64,000 nucleotides of DNA from Ananas comosus (taxonomy: Eukaryota; Streptophyta; Magnoliopsida; Poales; Bromeliaceae). Within the stretch, counting starts at the first letter, position 1. The number at the start of each line of letters is the position of its first letter. The notes under the pieces were generated by a model that worked only from the letters and a program-made list of their open reading frames with translations, did no database searches and had not been told where the DNA came from. Shown one piece after another: positions 10,376-22,665 of this stretch. The stretch is taken from positions 6,440,647 through 6,504,646 of the forward strand of contig NC_033639.1 in NCBI RefSeq assembly GCF_001540865.1, in the 5' to 3' direction. The translations under genes and the position numbers were made by a program.

Positions 10376-10690
10376 CACTACAAGAAAGATAGACTTCTGT
10401 GGAGAATTATTTGTGGCCAATTTGATTATCCCACAATATGCTTACTTTTTGTGGAGAATTTTAATTTTTTTTACTAATGATCTTCACATAAATTTTAAAG
10501 TACAGATTGCAGGGATTTTTCAATTGCCGCCACAAAATTGCTATACTTTTGTGGCCACCTATAATATTTGGTCACAAAAAATAAAGTGAGTATTGTGGCG
10601 ACTGATTGGGCCAGAAATTTTATACTATTTTGTGGCCATTTACAATATATGGCCACAAAAAAAAAAAACCGCCAATTTTTTTTTGTTGCG
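10376..10690. repeat. CACTA left terminal and subterminal repeats
   Basis: After the terminal CACTACAAGAAA, the motif TTTGTGGCC and its complement GGCCACAAA, with variants such as GCCGCCACAAA, recur at roughly 10-60-base spacing up to about 10660. These are the likely transposase-binding sites, matching those at the right end. Confidence 0.75.
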
Positions 10691-11340
10691 CGCCAACCCA
10701 CACTCTGATTAGACCTCCCTCACCTACCCTGTTTCTCTCTCTCTCTCTCTCTCCTTTTCTCCATGGATCCTTCATCTTTTCCTTCCGCTTCCTAACCCCG
10801 GCACAGCAAGGCCCGTCTCCACCCCGCCGGTTGCGCGCGCCGCGTGGATCCGCGTGGTTGTGGACTACCCCACAACTACATCCGCTCCTCTGACTACCCC
10901 ACAACTACATCCGCTCCTCCCCGTTGCGCGTGCCGCGTGGATCCGCGAGGCTGTGGACTACACCCTCGCGCCCTGTAATCTACGATTGCGCGTGCAACCA
11001 ACTTCGATCCGTTGCTCGTTTGCACGCGTAACCAAGCTTTGTTTGCTCAAGGTCTCCTCCAACTCCCTTAATTAATTTTTTTTCTTTTTTATTAATTTTT
11101 GTTGAAAAAAATCTCATGAAATTTTAGAATCACATTAATAACTTTATTTACAAATCATTAGGGTCTTTATATAGAATCGGCAGCTTCTTCTCCGCATTTT
11201 GTGAATCTACTACTTCTTCTTCTTCGTCGTCTTCGCCCTCGATCGGGTTAGGGTTTAGGGCTTCGTGCGAAGGTGGAGCGATCCGAGATCGAGCTCTTCC
11301 GACCCAGATCTGTGAGGTTTGATCTCTGCTCCACCCCATA
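10691..11340 (+). promoter_or_regulatory. GC-rich promoter/5' leader-like region of CACTA
   Basis: A CT-rich tract (10735-10755) leads into GC-rich DNA with a 29-bp direct duplication (GACTACCCCACAACTACATC at 10863 and 10892). A TATA-like TTTATATAGA near 11166 precedes a plant-style leader with GGGTTAGGGTTTAGGG. A donor-like GTGAGG follows near 11310. This may be the promoter and first non-coding exon of the transposase transcript, or a captured host promoter. No convincing coding frame. Confidence 0.4.
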
Positions 11341-11670
11341 GTTTTGTGATTTTGTCTAATTTGGAGCTCGAATGATTGTGTTGGAGTGTCGATTCTTACT
11401 GTTGATATGATTTTGTGATTTCGATGTTAATTTCTTTTTTTGTCGATTGGGCTTTGATCTAGTATGGTGGATGGAGTGAGGTGTTGTTGATGTGTGAAAT
11501 TTGTGATACCTTAATAGGGGTTCTCTCTTTTGTTTAGAGGTGAATCTCTACATTGGGTTGTTACTGAGTGTGAATGGAAATGAAAATTAGGCAAAAAAGT
11601 ATGATAAAATAGTAGTGTAGCTTTAGAAGGCCTTGTCCTCCAACAGCTTTTGAAAGTTATCAGCTAGCAT

Positions 11671-13919
11671 TTATGGAATGTTTGTAGCTTTAGAAGGCCC
11701 TTCATTTGCTTTTTTGGCTGCAGCATTAGCCGCGGAACCTCGTCCACCTCTTGCTCTTCCTCTTCCTCTGACTGGTGCTAAACCTTTTGCTGTTGCATTA
11801 GCTACTCTCTCAGTAGAGAACATAGGCTGTCAAGGACGATAACTTGAATTAAATAAGTTAAATATGTGAAATACATGCAACTGTAAAACTTTTTTTTGCA
11901 TTAAAATGATTATACCTGTGAGGCACCGATTGAATGAGTTTCTACATCAAAATTATCACAATTTGTCGTGATAGGCTGTGAGACACTAAATTGTTCACCA
12001 ATCTGAGAGAATTTGTTTGTTGCTCTCTATGAATTATAAAGAATAGGTTTGTTAGAATTTATTATTACAAATACATTAGTTCCAAAATAAAATTCTACCT
12101 GTTTTTCCTTTTGGGTTCTCACCCTCCTCTGCCATGATGTCTCCCCTGTGACTGATGCTGTACATGTCCTCAAATTGTGGCCTTCTTTGCCGCAGTTTCC
12201 ACACTTTATTGGTTTGTCCATTCTTGATACTTTGTAAGGGTTTAAAGGTTCATCTGCAGCTCTTCTCCTAAGCTTCTTAGGTCTCCCCGGTGGCCTTCTT
12301 ATACGCCAAGGCACTGGAGCTGGCATTGAAGTCTTTATCCATTCATTTTGTCCAGGAATTGGATTGATAATCTCTTCATACACCTTAAGATAAACTGCCT
12401 TGGTATAACACTGATGTAAATAGTCCTCAGGCCTTTCCTTGTTGGTGAAAATTGCTGCAATGGCATGTTTGCACGTGATTCCTGTTAGATCCCACAACCT
12501 ACAACTACATTGCCTTTCTACCAAATCCACCGCATGCTTACCATCCAAGCAATCAACCTCATACTTTAGCCTTCCACATGGAATTGGGAAGCAATGTCGT
12601 GCATCTACTTTCAATTTCTCCAACTTCTTTTGAATGTTTGGGCATATTGGCCCTCTATATTTCTCCATTCCTTCCCTTTTTATATAGAACTTTTTCATCA
12701 ATCTCACCCGAATCCATTCTAGCATTGATACGATAGGTTTATCTCTTGCTTCCAAAATACAACTATTAAAGGACTCTGAGAGGTTATTTACAAGAATGTC
12801 TGATTTTGCCCTACTAGAAAAATATGCCTTGGACCACTGATTTGGTGAGATTTTTCTTAACCAGTCGTATGCATCCTTATCTAGCTTCTTTAGTTCTTCC
12901 ATTTGGTGAGATTTTTCTTTCAAACTCTCTAGTTGTTGTGGCATTTGCACACTGCCACATTGCATCTTTTAATTCTTTACCTTTATGCAACTCTTTGAAG
13001 TTGTTATATAAATGCCTCATGCAATATCTATGCTCCACATTAGGCAATTTTTCTTCAAACACTTGAACTAAGCCCTGAAATCCACCACATGAATATAGTA
13101 AGTATACTATAACTAAAATCATAAAAAATGATTAAAGAAATCTAAATGACTATACCTTTTGCCTATCAGAGATAAACACTAGTCCTAGATCCTCTGGACT
13201 ACCAAAATCATCAATAAAGCACTTTCAATTGTAGTTTCTAGAGAATTCCCACCTTTATATATAATAACACTTTTAGAGGACCTTGTAGGTCCTCTTTGAT
13301 GCAAATCAAATTTAAATGTGTTATCATCATCTGAGCCTTCAATACCATAGTTGAAAAAACTGGGATCACTGTCTTCTTCATCATCTTTTATGTTATCATC
13401 ATCATCACTCTTACTCTCACTTCCCTCAACATCATTGCCTTTATCTACTTCAGTATCTATACGATGGACATCTCCCCGATCAAGCCTCACCTCACATATT
13501 TCTTCATTTACATCTCCTTTATTAGCGACATCTTTGCTAGATACATTCCATTTATCTGTTTGAGGAGTTGACTGCACCTTATTGCTTTTAGACTTGTCAT
13601 TCACTATCATCGGCTCATAATAGCTATCAACATGTAAGACAATAGTTCTTAATTGCCCATGTTCTTGTAGCATTTGAACTACATCCTGATCATTGCTAAT
13701 CTTCTTTAGAATATGATTTGAGTTAGGCTGTAAGTAATAAATGTCGCGCCTTGTAGCTTGATCAAGATCACTAGCTAAACCATTCAATTCAAAAAAACTG
13801 ATAAAGTCACCATCATATTCCCTATATTCCTTAATTAAACCACCCATATACTTTATATTGGGTGTAATTTGAAGCAAACCACCATAAATAATTTTTAAGT
13901 TGTACCGCACTTCTCCCAT
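11671..13919 (-). pseudogene. MuDR-like (MULE) transposase, internally deleted
   Basis: Mutator-type transposase on the strand opposite the CACTA genes. Inferred exons are 13156-13919, 12097-13074, 11916-12026 and 11671-11826, all with GT/AG borders. The N-terminal PB1-like part reads MGEVRYNLKIIYGGLLQ, then an acidic linker. The frame breaks at about 13230 and resumes as DDFGSPEDLGLVFISDRQK, so most of the DDE catalytic core and the DNA-binding domain are missing. A second break near 12900 precedes the C-terminal half. That half has a SWIM zinc finger (CSCRLWDLTGITCKH), an AT-hook-like RRPPGRPKKLRR and a CCHC knuckle (CGNCGKEGHNLRTC), and ends in an RG-rich tail. It is either a nested MULE or a fragment carried by the CACTA; I found no MULE inverted repeats. 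Confidence 0.82.
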
Positions 13920-14796
13920 CTGTAAAAAGATAGAATTAGACAACATAAAGATATGAAATTACATTAATACGTAATGTAAAAAGTGATCTAAATAGAATAA
14001 TACTTAGGACCACATATAGCTATAAAAAATTAAGGCCTTAATAAAGAAATATAAAGATGATCCAAAAATCGAGATAAATAATAAAAAATTCTTAGCATAA
14101 ATAAGGGCAAAACCACAGTGTACTAATTTGATACACTTTAAACCACAGGGTATTAAAATGAAAAAAAGTGAAACCTTGTGGGATTTTTGAAGTTCGAATC
14201 GTAGTTGATTCACATTTCTCCAAGTATTGTTTTTCTTTCTTAATTTATTTTTATATTTCTGATATTTTAGTGTTTGCTTGTTTCTAAATTGTTGTCTTAT
14301 ATTACCATTCTTCATTTTCTTGATTAGTAAGCAATACGACTCGTATGGTTTAATCTTGAATTAAAAGTGATGGCCCTCTTTTATATGTTGTTAAATCGCT
14401 ATTTGTTTTATTTAGCTTATACTAACTTGATTATAGATTATGGCACAATTATTGTATCTAAATGCTAGATACTATTGGGTGTATTTGGCAAACTTGTTTT
14501 CCTATAGTGGAACGAGGTTTTTTCTTTTATAGGTATATACCGCATATTCACATTTTGTTGTCGCTAAATTTTTGTAGAACATTATTTTATTAAGACAAAT
14601 TTAAGGTCACTTTTATTGATTGTTTGGGTTCACTATGATTAGTTTTTAGTTGTAACTTAAGTTTTCAGCAATCGTACTATCGATTTTTTCATGTTATACA
14701 AAAGTTACTCACTTCTTAGATAGCTTGTTCAATTATTAAGTTAGCATTATTTGATGTTGTTATCTTATTATTATATGGAATGAAGTACTTTGAATA
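13920..14796. other. Spacer with SINE B-box remnant
   Basis: Non-coding DNA between the divergent MULE and TNP2 genes. GTTCGAATCGTAGTTGATTC at 14192-14211 matches the B box and following bases of the SINE at 4445 with one change, so a SINE fragment is present. No other gene seen; the bidirectional promoter region would lie here. Confidence 0.5.
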
Positions 14797-17700
14797 ATGG
14801 ATAAGACCTGGATTGATATAGAGAATAGACGATGTCCAGAGTATGTGAATGGAGTTAATAATTTTCTCCAATTTGCATTTGCACATACTTCAAGAGTAGA
14901 CAAAATTCGATGCCCTTGTTACAAATGTTGCAATACCACTTTCCAAACTCGCAATATTGTGTACTCTCACCTTTTGCTATACGGGGATGCTAAGGGATTA
15001 TAAATGGTGGTTTTGTCATGGGGAGGAATATATAGATAAAACAATGAAAGTATAGACGATGATAATGAACCGGAAGAAGAAGAAGAAAATAACCATGATA
15101 ACATGCATGAACTTTTGCATGATTTAGGTAGAACGGAAGATGCAAATGTGGATTTTATTGATCACAATCAGGAGGAACCAAATGAGGCAGCAAAGAAATT
15201 TTACCATTTATTGTTGGATGCTGAGCAAGAACTATATCCAGGATGCAAAGAGTTCTCTAAATTAGAGTTTATTGTAAATTTACTATAACTTAAATGCATT
15301 AATGGATGGAGTGACAAATCATTTACGGCATTGCTTTATTTACTAAAAAGAGCTTTTCCAATTGGTGAATCACTTCCTAAAAATTATCATGAAGCAAAAA
15401 AATATACTCGTGATCTTGGTTTGGACTATATTAAGATTGATGCATGTAAGAATGATTGTATTCTGTTTTGGAAAGAATATGAAAATTATGAAAGTTGTCC
15501 AAATTGTAATACTTCTAGATGGAAATATAGTGACACAAAGGAAAAAGACCATGATGTCCTAGAATTAGGGATTGAAAAAAAAAATTCCAAAAGATTTTGC
15601 GTTACTTTCCATTAACGCCAAGGTTACAAAGATTGTACATGTCATCTAAAATTGCTGCTCAAATGCGATGGCATAAGGAACAACGTTGCAGTGGTGGGAT
15701 ATTGAGGCATCTGGCTGATTCGTTAGCTTGGAAATCTTTTGATGATTTGCACCCACTGTTTGCTATGGATTCACGTAGTGTAAGAATGGGGTTAGCAAGT
15801 GACGGTTTCGATCCTTTTGGAAATATGAGCACATCTTATAGCGTGTGGCCTGTTATTTTGGTTCCATACAATTTGCCACCATGGATGTGTATGAAAAATT
15901 CTTACTTTTTGATATCTTTGCTTATTCCTGGTCCTCGACCTCCACGAAATGATATTGATGTCTATTTGCAACCTTTGATAGAAGAGTTGATTATGTTATG
16001 GAATGTAGGTGTTGAAACCTACGATGCATTTGGTAAATGTAATTTTCAACTACGTGCTGCAGTACTTTGGACTATAAATGACTTTCCAGCATATGCTAAC
16101 TTGTCTGGTTGGAGCACTAAAGGAGCATTGGCTTGTCCTTTATGCAATAAAGATACTTGTTCTAGTCGATTGAAGTATGGTCGCAAAATGTGTTATATGG
16201 GGCATCGTCGCTTCTTGAAACCCGATCATAAATGGCGTAGAGATAAAAAGTCATTTGATGGAAAAATAGAAACTCGACTTCCGCCTAAACATTTATCCGG
16301 AGATGAAATTCTTGATGAACTAAATAGAGTTGAAAATGTGACATTTGGCAAAATGGAGAACAAAAGAAAGTGAAGTGGGCCAACCTTAGTCTACAATTGG
16401 AAGAAAAAAAGCATCTTCTTTCAGTTACCTTATTGGAGTACACTTCTATTGCGCCATAATCTTGATGTTATGCATATTGAAAAGAATGTGTGCGATAATT
16501 TTGTGGGAACTTTTTTCAATATTGATGGGAAAAGTAAAGATAATTTAAATGCTCGACTTGACCTCAAGGAAATAGGAATGCGCCCAGAATTGCATCCAAT
16601 AGATAATGGTGATACCTATATTATTCCACAAGCATGCTACACCTTAAAGTTAGATGAAAAGAGAGCTGTTTGTCAATTTTTAAGTGATTTAAAAGTGCCG
16701 GATGGATATTCCTCAAACATATCTCGATGTATCAATGTAAAAGAGGGTAAGTTGAGTGGGATGAAGTCTCATGATTGTCATGTGTTTGTTCAAGATCACC
16801 TCCCATCGGCTTTTCGTGGCATTTTACCTAGAGAGGTCTATGAGCCACTTGTAGAAATTAGTTTGTTTTTTAAGCAGTTGTGCTCAAAAACATTGAGATT
16901 TGAAGTGTTGGAAAGGTTAGAACATAATATTGCAGTGACTATTTGTAAGCTCGAAAGGGTGTTCCCTCCGGCATTTTTTGATATCATGATACACTTGTCT
17001 ATTCATCTTCCAATGGAGGCAAAGTTGGCTGGTCCAGTACATTATCGCTGGATGTATCCATTTGAGAGGTCATTGACTTATTCTACCCTATAGTTGAATG
17101 ATTTTTTCTATATATATATATTCTTTTATATAATAGTTTATTAAATAATTTTTTCTTTTCTTATAATAGGTACTTGCGTAAATTGAAGTCATATGTACGT
17201 AATAAAGCGCGTCCAGAAGGGTCAATAGCTTTAGCCTATCTTGCAGATGAGTGCTTAACATTTTGTTCTAGATATTTAGGTAGAACAGAAACAAAATTCA
17301 ATAGAAAAGAAAGAAATTATGAGGGTCCTAAAGTACAAACATCAAAGTTGTCTATTTTTCAAAAAAATGGATGGCCACTAAACAGAGGGAAAGGAACCTT
17401 TAAAAAGCTTTCTTATGAAGATTGGAACCGCGCTCAATTGTATGTTCTAAGAAATTGTGGTGAAGCTCAACAATTCCTTATGTGAGACTTTTTTTTCTTT
17501 TTATTTAATAGTTTCTCTTTTTTCCTTTTTTGTAATCATTGATTACTCCGGTCTTAATAATGATATTATCTTATGTCATCGATTAAGAGAACATCAAACG
17601 GAACTTGAGAGAGAGGACTTAAGGAATTTGGCAAGTAGGCAAGATGCAACATTTGTTAGATGGTTTGAATCACGAGTAAGTGCACTCAATATTATCTTAG

Positions 17701-18498
17701 ATTTTATAATCAACTTGCCTTGCTATCTTTTTTATGTTTATTTGCTTGTCATTGTAGATAAATCGCTTGCATTGTGAAGGAAATGGAAGTGTTAGCACGG
17801 AACTTCTACATTTAGCTTGTGGTCCAAATAGAATGGTGACACGTTATAGTGGTTATATTGTTAATGGCTTTAGGTTTCATACATACAAGCGTGAAATGCG
17901 ACGACGAACACAAAATAGCGGAGTTTTTGTAAAAGGTGATGAGCAATCTGGAAATAGAGAATACTTTGGAGTTTTGAAGGATATTATAGAATTGGAATAT
18001 GAAGGGGGAAACAAAATAGTACTTTTCAAGTGTGATTGGTGGGATACATATAATGAGGGAAGGGGTTACAAGAAAAAAGCCAATGGAATGATCACTTTTC
18101 TAAACTTCAGTCGACACTTGGCGACAAATGAGCCATATGTGTTAGCATCTCAAGTAGAACAAGTGTATTATGTAACAGACAATAGAAATCTTGATTGGCG
18201 AATGGTGGTAAAAACATTACCTCGTAACTTTTATGATGTTCCTATTGTTAATGAGGAAGAGTCTAGTGAAGATGAACCTGCTTGGGATAAGAATACAACA
18301 TTGGATTCCCTACCTGACTATGTTATTAGCAATGATGACACTACCACACTGTTAAATCGTGATGATGTTACCGGTCTTATTATTGAGAAAGATCATCTAT
18401 TACACAAAGTAAATGATGATAGGCATATTGATGGTTTTATTGATGATAGTCAGGAAGAAGAGGAATGGGAAGAAAGTGAAGAAGATGATTTGGAATAA
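14797..18498 (+). pseudogene. CACTA TNP2-like transposase
   Basis: DNA-cutting transposase of the CACTA element. An N-terminal transposase-associated zinc domain (IRCPCYKCCN, 14797-15000) is followed by the TNP2 core (LPKNYHEAKKYTRDLGLDY, CPNCNTSRWKY, DGFDPFGNMSTSYSVWPV). Next come CPLCN and HNLDVMHIEKNVCDN (16455), a DUF4218-type region (about 16830-17060), then DUF4216 (TRYSGYIVNGFRFHT, FKCDWWD). Exons are about 14797-17068, 17169-17479, 17570-17673 and 17758-18498. Breaks: a frameshift near 14985, TAA at 15286-15288, a frameshift in a poly-A run near 15570-15580, and TGA at 16371-16373. The acidic tail is intact to the stop at 18498. Family proteins are about 900-1,100 residues, consistent with the span. 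Confidence 0.88.
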
Positions 18499-18698
18499 TA
18501 GTAAGTATGGCCAATTTAATTTGAAAATATACTTCATGAATCTTTCTTTGATTAACATTTTTACACGTATCTTATATGTGTTCTGTTGTTTAGATAGAAA
18601 ATGATTTATGCTTTATTTACTTAAAATTTATCTATTTATTATATATTGTCTTAGTAATTTGGCATTTTGGCATGTTTTTACTAATCATTATAGGTGTC

Positions 18699-20398
18699 AT
18701 GGCCGGCAAGTATAAAGAAGGGAGTAATCGGACTAGACTTGGCAGCACAATGATGCGTAGGGTGCAAGAGGCTTGACCTGAAATTCCATCAACCGAGGAG
18801 ATAGGGGAGCATCGACCCCGAATAGAGATAAACAGATCAAATCACCAGATGGAGCAAACTAATGGACTTGATGTACCAAATAGCAGTAGTGCAGGTATAG
18901 AACTTTTTTGTAGAATAAGTGTACAAGTTTTGAATGCTTTATTACAATAGTTTATGATAATATGACAAGCTCATAACATTTTGATTGTTTTAATACTAGC
19001 TTCATGTTTTGAAAGAAAGCGGACACGAGGAAAAACTATAGGTTTGAAGTGGGTGAAAAAAAGGAAAGAAGAAAAGACCAAACCTGGAGTTGAGATGCCT
19101 AAAGATTTACAACGTGCAGTGGGTACAAATGCACAACAGTTTATTACCGAAACAGCTCAAATTGTTAGACAGCATGCTCCTTTAAATGTAGAGAAGTGGA
19201 GTAAAATACCCTTACATTCCATCGATAGGATGGTGAAAACTGTTCATGTAATGTATCAACTTTTTCCTTTGTTCCTCTAGCGAGTTCTTTACATATCTAA
19301 TTTTATATATTTTGTTCTCTATTTTTATTGTCCTTTCAGGAGAAATTCACTCTTCCAAATCAAACTTATGTCCTTGGAGTCATTATACACCAACTCCGAA
19401 GTCATTTCAATAGTTGGCGTTATGACTTGCACCGATTTCATTACAAAAAATACAAAACAGATGAACAAAGGCGTGCTCACTGCCCTAGTGACATCGATCC
19501 AGATCAGTGGAATTGGCTCATAAACTATTGGAGCGATCCGAAATTTAAGGTAGAAGAAATGTTGAATAGTGATTACTAATTGTCATCTGATAAATAAATT
19601 TATTAGTTGTTGTTTCTTGAATGTAGAAAATGAGTGAGGTAAATAAAGAAAATAGGTCGAAGCAAACGATGCTCGCTCGTGTTGGTACAAAATCGATTGC
19701 AAGAAATCTAACTGAAATGGTAAGTTCTTGTATTTATGAAAATACTTAAATGTTTATCATAGTTGCAGGTCTCAATTTTGTTTTTAAATTTTTCTCATAA
19801 CATCATTTGACATCTAGTACACATCTATATGAATGTATAGAGAAAGGACTTAGAAGAAAATGAACAAGAAAACAATGAAATATCGGAACAACCTGAATAT
19901 ATGAGGTTATGGGAGAAAGTTAGAAAGAAAAAGGACGGAACATGGGTTGATACAAATGCTAAGGAGAAATATAAGGAAATGGAAAATCTTCATACAACTC
20001 AAATGCAAGAGAAAGGCGAGGATATTCTGACAACTCGTGAAGCCTACACAATTGTACTTGGACACAGATCTAGATATGTTCGGGGTATGGGTCCAGGCCC
20101 TGAGCCTTTAGAGAATGGCGGTCTGAGGGGACAACGGCTTCGTGCACAAATACAAGCAGAGATCGAGGTTGAGATGACAGCTCGAATTCAAGAGGAGGTA
20201 GAGGCACGCATGGCACAAAAAGAGAGTGAGGTACAAGCTCGAATAGAGCAACGAGAGGCTGAAGCAGAGGCACGTTTAGCTCAAAAGGAGGCACGATTGG
20301 AGCAAATGGAAGCCCAGATGCGTGCTGTTATGCAGCATTTATCGAAAATTGGGATGCCTTTATCTTCGCAGCCAACATCCGCTAGTCGTTGTAAGTAA
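18699..20398 (+). CDS. CACTA second transposase gene (Ptta/En/Spm-type, TNPA-like)
   Basis: The accessory protein of plant CACTA elements, expected to bind the subterminal repeats. ATG at 18699 (MAGKYKEGSNRTRLG) opens exon 1, which ends at a CAG/GTATAG donor near 18894. Further exons are about 19000-19249, 19340-19550, 19627-19719 and 19840-20398. Diagnostic blocks are RTRGKTIGLKWVKK, HFNSWRYDLHRFHYKKY, LINYWSDPKFK and, near the end, LRLWEKVRKKKDGT-like and REAYTIVLGHRSRYVRGMG. These match the plant transposase family typical of Ptta/En/Spm elements. Residues encoded at about 20140-20340 form a strong Glu/Gln/Arg-rich coiled coil that could mediate dimers. The one visible defect is TGA at 18774-18776 in exon 1, one transition from an Arg codon; otherwise splice sites and frames look sound. 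Confidence 0.78.
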
Positions 20399-21425
20399 TA
20401 AATCTATACTGCCCTCTATGAGAAATCAATTATATGATCTACGTATTGAACTCTAAGTCTTATTGTAGTGTTTTAGTATGGAATTTGCAGTTTTTATATT
20501 CTTCTTTTCTTATGCAGAACCCTTGGCCTTACAATGAATTTGTTTATTGTTATTGTAGCATGGAACCGAAATTTCCTCAAACTTTTTCTCCTACTTTGTT
20601 CTGCAGATTTTTATGGTTCTGTTGTACAGGAAATGGCCTTTGGGCGTTTATATGGGTTGATGGTTTGGGTTTTATTCGTTATTGTATGCTTTTATGATTT
20701 TACAGTTTCTGTTTCATTCGTTATGTTTTTTTTAAAATAAGGCGATGATGATATACAAGAATTTGACACTGTGATGTGATGAAATAGAAAAGTGGTTGTG
20801 TATGACAGGCCATTACTTTTTTTACTTGGCGAAAGGAATACTCTATTGATGCATTTATATTATAAGAATGAAAGGTATGTAGAATTTGGATGGCCTACTA
20901 TGTAGGCAACCATTCGGTGGCTTTTATGTGTGGGTGCACGTAGTCCAGATGTTTGGGCCGTTGCAAATATTTCAAACAGTTTGACGGTTAAATGTTTGTA
21001 GTAGACCGATTATGATATTAATTGTTGAACAATCTGAGCCTTATATATGTCTTATAGTTTTCAATATTAATATGTTCTTGCTCATGCATTTCTCATAGTT
21101 GTTGTTAACTGTTTTGTTTGGAATTCTCTATTTTTTTGCTACAGATTTTGTTGCCGGTGTTTATACTAACATTTTTATTTCTTTCTCTTGATTCAATGTC
21201 TTGAAGTATTTCTTATTTAGCCCCAACGAAAATGCATGTCTGTATATATTTTTCCTTTTGATCTAATGATGAGTGTGACATCAAGTGATTCCTAATGCCA
21301 TGAAGTTAAAATTTGTACCTGAGCCTTAATTTTATGCACTTCTATACCTTCTATGTATTTAATTTCTTCATATGCAATCATGTGATAAAAAATTTGACAG
21401 GTCAAATTACTAGATAACTGTTTGG
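20399..21425. other. Non-coding CACTA interior
   Basis: Intron- or 3'-UTR-like DNA downstream of the second transposase gene. Short open frames at 20434-20740 show no family resemblance. Nothing else recognised. Confidence 0.4.
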
Positions 21426-22028
21426 TCTCTACTAAATCCTACCCAAGATTTTAATTTGGAGTCCATAAGTGACACAACATTAATATTTCAGACTTCCACA
21501 TATATTAGTAACATGTAGTGCAATGCTCCAATGTGAAGTCCTTTTCCATTCTTTATGTATAGAATTCACAGAAAAGCTCTCTGCGATATATTTCTCATCT
21601 TTGAAAAGCTTGCTTTGACTGTTTTGTGTCTGCACAATATATTGATATCAATCTTAATTGTACCAAATAGCAGTGATAATTTTGTGCTTAATTTAGGGTG
21701 GTTTTCATTTTGCAATAATTAGGGTGATTTTTATGGCAATACTTTGATGTCTATCGATATGAGATGTATATTTTTTTATGCTATCATTTTACAATATACC
21801 TCTTATGATTTTCTGAATGTTCAGAGTTTTCAATATCTTTAGAAAATAATATGACTCTGTCAAATATTTGATGTGGTTCTTTGTGATAATTCTATTTAGC
21901 GTTAAGCTACCTAATTATTAGCTGCTATTTGTTGCTTTGTTATAACATTTTTATTTCCTTGCAATAATACCAGCAAATTAAATATTAGCATCAAAATTGT
22001 CCGCAGCGAAGCGCGGGTACTCCACTCG
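21426..22028 (+). mobile_element. Probable small Helitron (3' end clear, 5' end tentative)
   Basis: CCGCAGCGAAGCGCGGG at 22001-22017 can form the short GC hairpin found just inside plant Helitron 3' ends. It is followed 7 bases later by CTCG and then T, close to the canonical CTAG|T. A possible 5' start TCTCTACTAA lies at 21426, but the base before it is G, not A. No replicase or helicase gene is present, so it would be non-autonomous. Confidence 0.42.
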
Positions 22029-22665
22029 TAAATTTTAGAAACCTTGCTTACTTTTAGTTCAATTAAGATTGAAATATTTACGATCAAGTAAGTTCATATT
22101 GCATGAAAATGTTAGTTGGTTTTTGAGAAATTGGTGATATACTGTCTAATTTTATTTTCTCTTTTTATTGTGCAGGATTAAACAAGGCATATGAGCTTCA
22201 TGGATTTCATTTCCATTTGTCTAGTGGTTTTGAAAGGGGAACAACTGAAGACTTGCATATTTTGTGGATACTTAAAGCATCTTCATATTATGTTTAAGAA
22301 ATCTTATAACTAGTTGTAAAAGTGGTATAATTAAACAATTTGTGTATGTTGGAGATGCATGAAGCATTTTGTATGTTTTGGATATTAGTAATGGATTTGT
22401 GTATGTTGGAGATGCATGAAACTTTTTGTATGTTTTGGATATTAGTAATGGAACAACTTGTTTATTGATATTTTGGTTCTTATTTGAAAATTTTTATGCT
22501 CAGAGTATTACTTAATTACTTTTATAATTTTATTAGTAGCAATTTTTTTTTAATTTTGTCTCAAATCAATAGTTGATCCAAAAGATCAATAAATTTTGTG
22601 GTGAAATATTGTGTTTGGCTATAAAAGTTTTGAACTGTCAACGTAATTCTTTTGGGATTTAATTA
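22029..22665. other. CACTA interior, probable transcript 3' end
   Basis: Contains a splice-acceptor-like TTGTGCAG near 22170 followed by a short exon-like segment with stops. A near-exact duplication of a ~60-base stretch (GTATGTTGGAGATGCATGAA near 22342 and 22401) lies further on. No coding region recognised. Confidence 0.35.
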
